From assembly GCA_029782295.1 (NCBI GenBank), contig JAKOVB010000174.1, positions 62,001 through 126,000 on the forward strand: a DNA stretch of 64,000 nt, read 5' to 3'. Shown in pieces: positions 53,655-62,155 of this stretch. The notes beneath the pieces are model-generated. The model was not told the DNA's origin. It did not search any database and saw only the letters and a list, made by a program, of their open reading frames with translations. How positions within the stretch are numbered: the first letter of the stretch is position 1; each line of letters begins with the position of its first letter. A program made the position numbers and the translations under genes. This stretch comes from Pseudomonadota bacterium. Lineage in GTDB: Bacteria > Pseudomonadota > Gammaproteobacteria > Burkholderiales > Methylophilaceae.

Positions 53655-53745
53655 GATTCCCCGGTGGGTCTTTCCCCAAAAGACTCAACCAACGCCCCCC
53701 AACAGGGGCGCTGCCCGGCGGGCTTGCGCCGGCTCTACGTTCATA

Positions 53746-53763
53746 TGTTACTATACTGTTACT
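53746..53763. promoter_or_regulatory. Tandem TGTTACT repeat in promoter of signalling cluster
   Basis: TGTTACT occurs at 53746-53752 and 53757-53763, an 11-bp period, just upstream of the response-regulator start at 53789 and in the divergent promoter of the 179-residue gene. It is similar to the CTGTTA pair before the tra operon. It is a possible binding site of the cluster's own or another OmpR-like regulator. Confidence 0.4.
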
Positions 53764-53788
53764 TGTATCATCAATCCAGGCTGGCGGA

Positions 53789-54775
53789 ATGAAGTCCGCT
53801 AACGGGGACTGGAACATGGACGATGCGCGAGTGTACGACGCGCTCCTGTGCGAGCCGGTGCAGCTGCTGGAGCGCCAGTGGAAACAGGCGCTGATCAAGC
53901 GTTTGCCCGCAAGAGCCGTAGCCCATCCCAGCGGCCGCGGCGCCATCACCACTTTCGGCAATGCCAATTTCGACGCCATCGTCTGCGCGCTGAAGCTCAG
54001 CGACATCGATTGCTGGCGGCTGATATCGCTGCTGCGGTCGGGGCGATTCGGGTTTAGCGAGATCCCGGTATTCCTCATTTGTGCGGAGGAGCAGCGCCTT
54101 CCCCTTGAGCCCATGCTCGATCCATTCACCGTCCTCATCGACATCGACCCGGATGTCGCGCTCGAGCAGATCCGCGCCACCCTCGCCGGACGCCCCAAAT
54201 CCTCCGTGCTGGTGGTCGAAGACGAGCCAGCCGCTGCGGAGGCCGTGCATCGTGGCCTGAAAAAGTATTACGACATCGAAATCGCCTACGACGGACCGAG
54301 CGGACTGGCCGCCTGGAAGGCGCGTCGGCACGGCCTGGTCATTCTCGATCTGAACCTGCCTGGGATGACGGGCACGCAGGTGCAAGAGGCAATACTGGAT
54401 GTCGATTCCGAGCAACGCATCATCATCCTCACCGCGCAGGATGGGCTTGAAACGCATCAGGAACACATTCTCAACGGGGCCTGGGCATTTTTGTCCAAGC
54501 CCCTAAACATGCATCAATTGCCCTCCATTGTCGCGCAGGCCTTTCGCGAACAACGAATCCTGCAAGAAGCAGAAGCCGCGCGGGAACGCGCAAGCGCCTA
54601 TCTGGCGCTCGCCACGCGCGTGCATGCGGCCCGATTGACTCTCACGCGAGGCAGCACCGCGGAAGCCGCTTCGCATCTCTCCCACGCCGCATTCACCTGC
54701 CGGGCCAGTGGCCCAACGGACGATCAATGGAACGAGCTACTGACAGAGCCGCTGCAGCGGCCGTACACGCCATAG
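53789..54775 (+). CDS. Response regulator with two receiver-like domains and no DNA-binding output
   Basis: This 328-residue protein has an N-terminal receiver-like domain (about 15-125) lacking the acidic pocket, and a canonical second receiver (about 137-255). The latter starts SSVLVVEDEPAAAEA and has the phosphoacceptor in LVILDLNLPGMTG (about residue 185), Thr in IIILTAQDG and Lys in AFLSKPLN. A helical tail follows, with no HTH, GGDEF or enzymatic output. It probably acts by protein-protein contact, with the kinase at 57704-59176 as its likely partner. It overlaps the TonB receptor gene by 49 bases. Confidence 0.82.
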   Translation: MKSANGDWNMDDARVYDALLCEPVQLLERQWKQALIKRLPARAVAHPSGRGAITTFGNANFDAIVCALKLSDIDCWRLISLLRSGRFGFSEIPVFLICAEEQRLPLEPMLDPFTVLIDIDPDVALEQIRATLAGRPKSSVLVVEDEPAAAEAVHRGLKKYYDIEIAYDGPSGLAAWKARRHGLVILDLNLPGMTGTQVQEAILDVDSEQRIIILTAQDGLETHQEHILNGAWAFLSKPLNMHQLPSIVAQAFREQRILQEAEAARERASAYLALATRVHAARLTLTRGSTAEAASHLSHAAFTCRASGPTDDQWNELLTEPLQRPYTP

Positions 54776-56847
54776 GCACACCTCCCGCGCGCAAGCATCG
54801 CTGGACTCGCGGCGCATGTGTGTCGCTGAGCTTGCTGTCGCCATTCGCAGCAGACGCTACTGACGACCTGCAGGCACTCTATGGGAACGATGTCGTATCC
54901 GTCGCGACAGGCTACGAGCGCAAACTGTTCGATGCGCCGGCGACCACCACCATCATCACCGCAGCGGACATCCGCCGCCTCAACGCCGACAGCCTTTCGG
55001 AAGTGCTGCAATCCATCGCCGGCGTTCACGTTTCCTCACAAGATGGTCGCGGCACGATCCCCGAGGTGCGCGGCGTCACCTCCCGCGTGCTGGTATTGAT
55101 CAACAACCTGCCGATCGTCAACGGACTCATCAACGCCAATCTCAGTCTGGACAACGTGCTGGTCGACGATATCGAACGCGTGGAAGTCGTGCGCGGTCCA
55201 GGGTCGGCCATTTACGGCGCCGATGCCGCGGACGGCGTGGTCAATATCATCACCAAAAGTTCGATCGCCACGTCGGGAACGGAACTGCACATGCGCGGCG
55301 GATCGTTCGATACCTACCAGGGCTCGCTCCTGCATCGCGCGCAAGTGCGCGACACGCACGTCGGTCTGTTCATTGGCGCACGCCGCACCGATCACACCGA
55401 CGCGGTGATCGACGCCGACGCGCAGACCATCATGGATATGCGGCTCGGTACCAGCGCATCGCTCGCGCCCGGGCCCATGAACGCGCACCGCGATGTCTTA
55501 GTCGCCCGCGCGGACATCGCGCGCGGTCCGTGGCGGTTGCGCGCAAGCCATGCGTCCGAGGCAGATTTCGGCACGGCGGCCGGGCTGGCCTACGCACTGG
55601 ATCCAGCCGGAACCTACGACTCACGCTATTCCACCCTCGAGGGCACCTACCAAGCGCAGCCCGCAGCGAACTGGGATATCACCGCCTACGCTTTCATTCA
55701 GCAGCTGGACCAGCGCGCCCGAGCGCTGCGACTGTATCCGGCCGGGGCTTTCGGGGGACTGTTCCCCGATGGCGTTCGCATCGACTTGGACGCACGTGAG
55801 CAGCGCGCTCGAGGCGAGCTCGCGGTTCGCTACCTCGGTTTCAAATCCCATCTTTTGCGCGCCGGCGTAGGCGCCTTTCGCAACGACTTCAACACACTCT
55901 ATGACGCGCGCAACTTCGTGGTCCGCAGTCGCCTCGTAATACCGACAGGCACGTTCGCGGAGGGCGCCGGCGTCAACGATCCGCCCTTTGTGCGCGACGC
56001 GACCACCGATGTGCTGTACGGGTATGTGCAAGATGAGTGGTCGCTGGCCAATGACTGGCGATTGACCTCCGGCCTACGGCTCGACAATTACTCCGACGTC
56101 GGCGCTCACCTCAGTCCGCGCGTCGGATTGGTGTGGACGCCCCGCTACAATCTCTCGGTCAAGTGGCTGTACGGACATGCGTTCAAACCGCCGTCGGTGA
56201 CCGAGACACGCTCTTCGGGCGTCTTGGTGGCGTTGGGCAACCCCAACCTGGAACCGGAGTCGGTGGACATGCTGGAAACGTCGATCCAGCATCGAGGCGA
56301 GCGGGCGCAGACCACTTTCAGCCTGTTCACCTACCGCCAATCGAACGTAATTCAAACCATCGCAAGCCCGCTGTCTCCGAACGGACTCGCATTCGTCAAC
56401 CGCGGAACGCAAAACGGCTGGGGACTTGAGCTGGAGGAGAAAATCCAAGTTGCGCCCACCTTGTTTCTGACAGCCTCATACGCCCTTCAGCGGCGTGTCG
56501 GCAGCGATACCGATGTCGATGACCTCATCCGCAACTCACCGCAACACGCCATCAAGGTCAACCTGTCATGGGATGTCACGCCGCAATGGCTGGTCTACGT
56601 GAATTCGCAATCGATCCTCAATCGGTTGCGCCCGGCCAGCGATCCACGTCCGGATCAGAAGGACTACACCCTAGTCAATTTGGGAGTCGAGCGTTCCGGG
56701 ATATTCGGTAACACGACGCTCAGTGTGTCGCTCAAGAACGCGTTTGACGTCGATGCGCGCGTGGCCAGCAGCTCTGGGCTTTCGATCCCGAACGATATCC
56801 CGCTGCCCGGGCGCGCCCTGTTCGCGGGCCTCGAGGTCACGTTTTGA
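54727..56847 (+). CDS. TonB-dependent outer-membrane receptor
   Basis: This is a 706-residue ligand-gated outer-membrane beta-barrel with an N-terminal plug. The plug shows the TonB-box region near VVSVATGYERK and TTTIITAADIRRL, then LSEVLQSIAGVHVSSQDGRG and VEVVRGPGSAIYGADAADGV, which is the highly conserved plug segment. The barrel ends in a terminal aromatic residue (GLEVTF). The signal region after ATG 54727 is unusually long, so the real start may be later. It is coupled to a CPBP protease gene. Ligand is unknown; siderophore, cobalamin or carbohydrate are all possible. Confidence 0.88.
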   Translation: MERATDRAAAAAVHAIGTPPARKHRWTRGACVSLSLLSPFAADATDDLQALYGNDVVSVATGYERKLFDAPATTTIITAADIRRLNADSLSEVLQSIAGVHVSSQDGRGTIPEVRGVTSRVLVLINNLPIVNGLINANLSLDNVLVDDIERVEVVRGPGSAIYGADAADGVVNIITKSSIATSGTELHMRGGSFDTYQGSLLHRAQVRDTHVGLFIGARRTDHTDAVIDADAQTIMDMRLGTSASLAPGPMNAHRDVLVARADIARGPWRLRASHASEADFGTAAGLAYALDPAGTYDSRYSTLEGTYQAQPAANWDITAYAFIQQLDQRARALRLYPAGAFGGLFPDGVRIDLDAREQRARGELAVRYLGFKSHLLRAGVGAFRNDFNTLYDARNFVVRSRLVIPTGTFAEGAGVNDPPFVRDATTDVLYGYVQDEWSLANDWRLTSGLRLDNYSDVGAHLSPRVGLVWTPRYNLSVKWLYGHAFKPPSVTETRSSGVLVALGNPNLEPESVDMLETSIQHRGERAQTTFSLFTYRQSNVIQTIASPLSPNGLAFVNRGTQNGWGLELEEKIQVAPTLFLTASYALQRRVGSDTDVDDLIRNSPQHAIKVNLSWDVTPQWLVYVNSQSILNRLRPASDPRPDQKDYTLVNLGVERSGIFGNTTLSVSLKNAFDVDARVASSSGLSIPNDIPLPGRALFAGLEVTF

Positions 56848-57707
56848 TACTGCTGACCTACGCCGGCGTCTTTTTGACGGTGCTGGCGTTGTGGGTGGGA
56901 CGGACCTACTGGGTGGCGATTGGGATCGCCGCCGTTGCGCTCGGCTATCTCGGCGGTGTGCTCTATGGCCCCGCCGTTGTGTGGATAGTGCTGTGCGCAG
57001 GCGCGTGTGCGTTATATGCAAGGTCGCGCGCGCGAGACGACCGACCCCGCCGGCCCTGGCTGCTTGTGTTCAGTGCCGCCTGCATCGTCGCGATGTCACT
57101 CGCACTTGGCATGCACGCGCTGCCGGGATTCCGCAATTACCTGGTCGCCAAAGAGGTGCTGCTGTCGCCGGGCGCCCTGCCCTACACCCTGTATTTAAAC
57201 ATCGACAAAACCATTGCCGGCGTCATGATTTTGGGGATTGTTTACGCCTCATTGCTCAAGCGCGGCGCGCAGTGGGCTCAAGCGTTGCGCGGCACGGCGC
57301 CCATCGCCGGCATCACGATCATCGTGGTCATCCTCTTGTCCCTGGGCGCGGGCTATGTGCAGTGGGCGCCAAAATGGATCGGCTTCTTTTGGCTATGGGC
57401 AGCCTCCAATCTGCTACTGACCTGCATGGCCGAGGAGGCGTTCTTTCGCGGATTCCTGCAGCGCGAACTCGCGTTGCGGTTTGCGCACCAGCGCTGGGCC
57501 GCAGCGCTCAGCGTGTCGGTGAGCGCGCTGACCTTTGGGCTTGCCCATTTTGCCGGCGGCCTTGCCTATGTCGCATTGGCCTCGGTGGCCGGGCTGGGCT
57601 ATGCACTGGTGTATCACCGCACGCGCAGCATCGAGATGTCGATGCTCACGCACTTCGCGCTGAACGCCACGCACTTCCTACTGTTCACCTATCCGCGCAC
57701 GGCCTAA
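56844..57707 (+). CDS. CPBP-family intramembrane metalloprotease (CAAX-like)
   Basis: This 287-residue protein with about eight membrane helices contains the three CPBP (ABI/Rce1) motifs: EEAFFRGFLQREL (EExxxR), FGLAHFAGG (FxxxH) and MLTHFALNATHF (HxxxN/D). TTG 56844 overlaps the TonB receptor stop (TTGA). Bacterial CPBP proteins process peptides or regulate signalling; here it may cleave a component of the cluster. Its stop overlaps the kinase stop on the other strand by four bases. Confidence 0.85.
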   Translation: MILLTYAGVFLTVLALWVGRTYWVAIGIAAVALGYLGGVLYGPAVVWIVLCAGACALYARSRARDDRPRRPWLLVFSAACIVAMSLALGMHALPGFRNYLVAKEVLLSPGALPYTLYLNIDKTIAGVMILGIVYASLLKRGAQWAQALRGTAPIAGITIIVVILLSLGAGYVQWAPKWIGFFWLWAASNLLLTCMAEEAFFRGFLQRELALRFAHQRWAAALSVSVSALTFGLAHFAGGLAYVALASVAGLGYALVYHRTRSIEMSMLTHFALNATHFLLFTYPRTA

Positions 57708-59176
57708 GCGCTGCTGACCACCGTCCCCGGCAACTTCACGCTGACACGAGTGCCGCGGCCCGGCTCGCTTTGCAGCTCGACCTGTCCACCCAGCGCTTCG
57801 GTAAACCGCTTCACGATCGCAAGCCCCAAGCCAATGCCGCCGAATCGCCGCCCTTCATCCATATCCGCCTGTCTGAACTCCTCCCACACGTGCGGCTGGA
57901 CGGCCAGCGGTATGCCACAACCATTGTCGGTGACCTGGATCACCAGCGCATCCCCGTCCACACGCAGCTCCGCGCTGACGGTGCCGTTGGAAGTGAACTT
58001 GCAGGCGTTCGTCGTTAGGTTCGAGACGATTTGCAGTAGCACGTCGCGGTCGGTGTAGATCACCGCCTCTTCGATAGTTACGTTGAGTTCGTTTCTATGT
58101 TTAGTCGCGAACGGTTGCGCCTTCTCCACGATGTCTTCCTTCAGGGTCTGCAACAGAAATTGGGAAGCCACCGGCTGATAGCTGCCCGCTTCGGCTTTGG
58201 CCAGCGCCAAAACTTGCGAAACGCGCGTCGACAGCTCCGCGGTTTCCTTGAAGACGACGCCCAGACTTTTGCGCGCCTCCTGCGAACCTTCCAGCAATTC
58301 CAGCTCGCTCAGTACGTGACGCGCATTGGCGTCAATCACATGGAGCGGCGTCTTCATTTCATGCCCGATGGTGCGCATGAAGATGCTCTTGTAGCGTTCG
58401 GCTTGGCGCGCCGCTTCCGTGGCGGCATGCAATTGCCGGGTGCGTTCCTCGACCTTTGCCTCCTGATGGTCCATCAACTCGTTATAGACCTTGGCGATGG
58501 TGACGCATTCTTGAGGCCCAGCAAGCTCAGCTCGGACCGAGCCATCGCCCCGCGATGCCGCCCACATCGTATCCGCAATGCTTTGCAAGGGCTGGGTCAC
58601 CCGACGCGCCACGCGATACAACAAAATTCCCGAGACGCAGAGTATCGCCACGCCCGCCCCCAGTCCCCACGCGAACAAGCGGCTAACGACATGCTTTACA
58701 TTGGTTTGGGTGGCAACGATTCTCAGACCGCCAACGAGATTGCCTGCGGCAATGGACCCATCCGCCGCCGATGCGCGGACGGGAACTGAGATGCACCAGG
58801 TCTCATGCATGCGCTGATAAAAGGACCGTCCAACGGCCCTTCCCCGCAACGCCGCGCTGCAAACGGCCATGGTGCCCGGCTGCAGTTCTTTCACGCCTAA
58901 CGAAAGTCCGGAAGCGTCCACGAGTTCCGCTGCCAACGTGTGTGGCGCCTCAACGACCTTCTCAAGCAATTGCTGGCCTTCCTCCTCACCTTTGCCCACG
59001 TAAGTGGCATAGACGGCCTTCAATGCAAAGGCCTCCGCGCGCGATACCGCTTCGGTGGCCCCCACTTCAAACAAATGATTGCGTGCCGCCCACAACATCA
59101 CGCCGAGGATGCTGACGAGCACGAGTAAGACGATCGCCCCCATCAGGACGATCAATTGATTCTTGAATGTCCCCAT
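57704..59176 (-). CDS. Transmembrane sensor histidine kinase (HAMP-HisKA-HATPase)
   Basis: This 490-residue membrane kinase has a TM1 near residues 10-30, a periplasmic sensor of about 130 residues with two cysteines (MAVCSAAL, TWCISVPV), a TM2 (LGAGVAILCVSGILLY), a HAMP (RRVTQPLQSIADTMW), then the HisKA motif IGHEMKTPLHVIDAN, N-box LTTNACKFTSNG, and G-boxes VTDNGCGIP and GGIGLGLAIVKRF. ATG 59176 is preceded by GGAG at good spacing; GTG 59191 overlaps the upstream stop. It is probably the partner of the outputless regulator across the cluster. Confidence 0.87.
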   Translation of the reverse strand: MGTFKNQLIVLMGAIVLLVLVSILGVMLWAARNHLFEVGATEAVSRAEAFALKAVYATYVGKGEEEGQQLLEKVVEAPHTLAAELVDASGLSLGVKELQPGTMAVCSAALRGRAVGRSFYQRMHETWCISVPVRASAADGSIAAGNLVGGLRIVATQTNVKHVVSRLFAWGLGAGVAILCVSGILLYRVARRVTQPLQSIADTMWAASRGDGSVRAELAGPQECVTIAKVYNELMDHQEAKVEERTRQLHAATEAARQAERYKSIFMRTIGHEMKTPLHVIDANARHVLSELELLEGSQEARKSLGVVFKETAELSTRVSQVLALAKAEAGSYQPVASQFLLQTLKEDIVEKAQPFATKHRNELNVTIEEAVIYTDRDVLLQIVSNLTTNACKFTSNGTVSAELRVDGDALVIQVTDNGCGIPLAVQPHVWEEFRQADMDEGRRFGGIGLGLAIVKRFTEALGGQVELQSEPGRGTRVSVKLPGTVVSSA

Positions 59177-59187
59177 GCGCTTCTCCG

Positions 59188-60120
59188 TCACGGCGCACCC
59201 ACCATTACTTCAAATCGCGCCAGTACACCGCTATCGAGCATCCCACTCAGATGCGTCGCCATGCGCGCATTGCCGACCCTATGCACATCCTCGAGAAAGC
59301 TCATACCCGCATCCGAGCCGGTGCGCCGGCCGAGCGCCTCGCGCGCCAGGCGCCGGCCCCAGGCGCGCGGATCCGGCGCGAGCGTAAACAGCGCGCCCTT
59401 GCGCACGTGCTCATACACGCTGGAAAACACGACGATCCGGCGGGCCCAGCTCTTTTCGATGATTGCGGGCAGCGTGTCTTGCGTCACCAGCGTGCGATCG
59501 TCCAAAAGCCACAGCGCCTCGAACTCTGGGCGGCTTTGGTTTCCCAATACGGTAGAGAATTGCTTGGCGGCCTCGCTCACCGAGCCCGCCTCATGAAATA
59601 CAAGCTCGAGGCCCAGCGCGCGCGCCGCGGCCGCCGCCGGTTCCTTGATCCAACCATCCCGTGCGCTGTCGATCACCACGTTGACGCGTCCGATTCCGGG
59701 CGCCAATTCGTGCAGGGTTTGCAGCATCAACTTAGGATCCACGACTGAAGAGATGCCGCGCGGAGGTCCGGTGCTGCGGATCGGCAGCTTCACCCCGGCC
59801 ACCAGAACCGGCGCGCGCGGGTCCGCCTCGCCGGTCAGTTCGCTTGCGCGTTTGCCAAGCGCGATAATGTCCGAGGGGTCAAGCGATTCCAGGCGAGCCT
59901 TGAGCGCCGCGCCATTCGAGAAGCCATCGACCGAAACCTCCACGACGGCCGCATTCCGCCGGCTCGCCTCCGCGCGAATGCCTTCGCGCATGAATCCGAT
60001 CAGCTCGCGCTCAGCGCCAGCAACATCCGGATAAACGATGACGAGGGGTTTGCCGGCGGCCGCGAACACCACGCCTGTCGAGAGTAGAAAAAGCAGCCCG
60101 CTGCGGATGATCGTGAGCAT
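59188..60120 (-). CDS. Periplasmic ABC-type substrate-binding protein (PF04392-like) without permease
   Basis: This 310-residue exported protein has a signal peptide (MLTIIRSGLLFLLSTGVVFA) and a two-lobe periplasmic-binding fold. Segments include GKPLVIVYPDVAGAERELIG, DPSDIIALGKRASELTG and VYEHVRKGALFTLAPDPRAW. This resembles the ABC substrate-binding family that includes TrpX and DUF534 proteins. No permease or ATPase gene is near. GTGA overlap with the kinase gene suggests it is a ligand sensor delivering signal to that kinase rather than a transport component. Confidence 0.75.
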   Translation of the reverse strand: MLTIIRSGLLFLLSTGVVFAAAGKPLVIVYPDVAGAERELIGFMREGIRAEASRRNAAVVEVSVDGFSNGAALKARLESLDPSDIIALGKRASELTGEADPRAPVLVAGVKLPIRSTGPPRGISSVVDPKLMLQTLHELAPGIGRVNVVIDSARDGWIKEPAAAAARALGLELVFHEAGSVSEAAKQFSTVLGNQSRPEFEALWLLDDRTLVTQDTLPAIIEKSWARRIVVFSSVYEHVRKGALFTLAPDPRAWGRRLAREALGRRTGSDAGMSFLEDVHRVGNARMATHLSGMLDSGVLARFEVMVGAP

Positions 60121-60167
60121 CAATCGGTCGATCTCCAGAGCCGCTGAGGACACGGCTGGAGCGAATT

Positions 60168-61139
60168 CTACGGTTCCGAGGGCCCGGCAACCGGCGGCCG
60201 GGCCTGCACCCTTGCCACCAGCGGCTGCAAATCCAGCGGTTCGAGATGCCCTGAAATCCAATACCGCAGATCGCCAGGCCCGTGACGCCACGCCTCAACC
60301 GCGCTCAACGTCTGGCCCGCCAGCGTCTCGTTGTAAGCCTTGATTCGAGCCGAGCCCAGCCCTTTGAGCACAGCGAGTTCGGCACGTAATGCATCGGCGG
60401 GACTCAGGAACCCCGGCTTCACATCCGACGGATCGGCCGTGATCAGCAGTTTGAAAAATTCGATGGAGCGCGGATCCAATGCCAGGGCAATCAGCGCCCC
60501 GCCGAGCACGCCTGAGTAAAAGGCCTGATTGGGCGGGTTGATCGCGTCGAGCATTTCCAGCTCCCGCGCAAAGTGCTTCACCACGCCGTACACATCCAAT
60601 TCGGGAAGCCCCGCCCGCTTTTCATGCGAACGCGCCACACCGCGCCAGGCGATACCCAGGGCATCGGCGATGCCATCGTTCAGTCGTTTGGAGGTCAGCT
60701 TGACGCCAACGTCCCGGAGCGCGCCATCGACGGTATCGGCTGTTTTCTTCGAGGCGTGGGGGGAATCGAAATGTTCGTAGAGCTCAAGCAGGTGCTGCTC
60801 GTCGGCGCATCGATAAACCGTCACTGTCACGGTGCCGGGATCGGGCAGCCCACCCGTCGACCAAAGCAGGGCCCGGGTATGACCATCAACCTTGATCCGT
60901 CGGCCGGCAAGCTCGCCCGCCGTCACCGATGCCAATACCGCCAGTGCAGGCCCAGTGGCCTCGCGGGCCAATTCCCAGTGTGGCGACCTCGCGCGCTTTT
61001 CCGTGTCGCGCTGGCGCGGATGACCCTCAAGGGCCACCCAGTCCTCCACCGGCATCTCCAGCAAGTAATAGGATTCACGGTCGGCGATGACCTGCTGGCG
61101 CTGAAATTTTGGAAGAAGCTGTCTGGGTTTAGCTCTCAT
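60168..61139 (-). CDS. Solitary ParB-N-domain-like protein
   Basis: This 323-residue protein has a ParB/sulfiredoxin-like nucleotide-binding N-domain pattern: YLLEMPVEDWVALEGHPRQR near the start and RIKVDGHTRALLWSTG in the position of the ParB GERRxRA motif. The C-terminal half is helical (SKRLNDGIADALGIAW; LRAELAVLKGLGSARIKAYN). No ParA partner is adjacent on its strand, so it may regulate copy number or element gene expression, or act as a nuclease-like ParB. It is convergent with nothing; its promoter region is upstream of 61139. Confidence 0.6.
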   Translation of the reverse strand: MRAKPRQLLPKFQRQQVIADRESYYLLEMPVEDWVALEGHPRQRDTEKRARSPHWELAREATGPALAVLASVTAGELAGRRIKVDGHTRALLWSTGGLPDPGTVTVTVYRCADEQHLLELYEHFDSPHASKKTADTVDGALRDVGVKLTSKRLNDGIADALGIAWRGVARSHEKRAGLPELDVYGVVKHFARELEMLDAINPPNQAFYSGVLGGALIALALDPRSIEFFKLLITADPSDVKPGFLSPADALRAELAVLKGLGSARIKAYNETLAGQTLSAVEAWRHGPGDLRYWISGHLEPLDLQPLVARVQARPPVAGPSEP

Positions 61140-61365
61140 GCTCTATTCCCTGCCGTGGCTGCGCGAAATCGCTCGCAATTCCTTGGTATCCACACCCTAT
61201 ATGAATGCCCTTTAAATCGCAATAATCTCTCAAAATAGCGTTTTTATCGCACTTACCTCTATGCCGGGTACCGTGCCAGCCCTGACGCTGCAAGGAATTC
61301 AACACGGAACTTGACAGGATTGGCAGGGAATAGACTATGCTAGGTATCACAGTTCTGACCTTTCG
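61140..61365. other. AT-rich intergenic region
   Basis: This is a divergent 226-base region between the ParB-like gene (minus) and a small plus-strand gene. It is AT-rich with related words AAATCGCAATAA (about 61215) and TTTTTATCGCACTT (about 61239). It is likely to contain two promoters. No gene or terminator is recognised. Confidence 0.4.
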
Positions 61366-61821
61366 ATGCTGCTTGGAGGACGCTTGGACGCACGGCCTGT
61401 CTCCATTCCCCGCCGCCGCGAGGGCACGGTATCGTCGCGGGTGCGCCTCAGCACTCCCCACATCACCCGGCTACGCGCCGTTGAGGCGCCTGCCGGCGCA
61501 GTCCGCGCCTGGCGCGACGAAAACGGCACCGAGCATTTCAGCTTTCCCCAGCAGATCTGGCTCTATCCCGACATCCGGATGCAGGCGACGCCCGAGTACA
61601 GCCGCGCGGCCGAGGTACTGGCCGTCAACATCCTCGCCCAGGTGCTCCCGGAGCGTGACTATCGCGTCTGGGGCGGTGTGACATCCTCACGCGCTGTCGC
61701 GCTTGCCCGGCTGTTTTTTGACGAATGCTTGGCCGATCTGCCGTCGGTTGCCTGGCGGATCGACTTCGACGCGCTCAAGGAATGGATCGCAGGCTGCGAG
61801 GGCAAACGGGGGCGGAAATGA
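61366..61821 (+). CDS. Hypothetical protein, 151 aa
   Basis: This soluble protein has a two-part look: a basic N-terminal part and a conserved-looking core FSFPQQIWLYPDIRMQATPE, then VLAVNILAQVLPERDYRVWG and ALARLFFDECLADLPSVAW. It resembles small conserved mobile-element proteins near replication and partition genes, but I assign no family. ATG 61366 and a plausible context upstream of parA suggest a partition or maintenance accessory role. Confidence 0.6.
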   Translation: MLLGGRLDARPVSIPRRREGTVSSRVRLSTPHITRLRAVEAPAGAVRAWRDENGTEHFSFPQQIWLYPDIRMQATPEYSRAAEVLAVNILAQVLPERDYRVWGGVTSSRAVALARLFFDECLADLPSVAWRIDFDALKEWIAGCEGKRGRK

Positions 61822-62027
61822 AACCGGGACCGGGGAGCGGGACCGACCACAAGCGCCCCCGATCACTGCTGGGGCTCAACCGCCTCATCGGCCCTCTGCC
61901 GCCCCCCACGATTCGCCAGGGCGAGCCCGCAGGCGCGGCCCACCAGCAACGTCAGTCGCCTGCAGATCTTTCCAAAAACCAATCCCGCTCTATAGTCCCG
62001 CATCCGCATTCTCAAGACGCGGACTGA
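61818..62027 (+). CDS. Possible small protein, 69 aa
   Basis: This open frame starts at ATG 61818, overlapping the previous stop (ATGA). It is a proline/arginine/serine-rich, probably disordered sequence without known domain. Translational coupling is its main support. If it is not coding, the roughly 330 bases between 61821 and parA hold only the promoter and operator. Confidence 0.3.
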   Translation: MKPGPGSGTDHKRPRSLLGLNRLIGPLPPPTIRQGEPAGAAHQQRQSPADLSKNQSRSIVPHPHSQDAD

Positions 62028-62109
62028 CTCTGTATCCGGTGCGTCTCGAAGGCTCCGATGCGGATCATTTTCGCTAAAACCTTGATAACGTACCGAAAGT
62101 CCGATAATG

Positions 62110-62135
62110 TGACGCACCTTGGACATAATGCGTCA
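62110..62135. promoter_or_regulatory. Inverted repeat operator/centromere-like element before parA
   Basis: TGACGCA (62110-62116) and TGCGTCA (62129-62135) form a perfect inverted repeat with a 12-base spacer, 20-46 bases before the parA start. ParA proteins with an N-terminal HTH repress their own promoter at such sites; it could also be part of a parS. Inference only. Confidence 0.5.
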
Positions 62136-62155
62136 AACTGATTTTAACGGCCACC

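Noticed and set aside
53746..53763. TGTTAC repeats read as a LexA box
   Set aside because: There is no CTGT-N8-ACAG dyad; the pattern is a direct repeat, not an inverted one.
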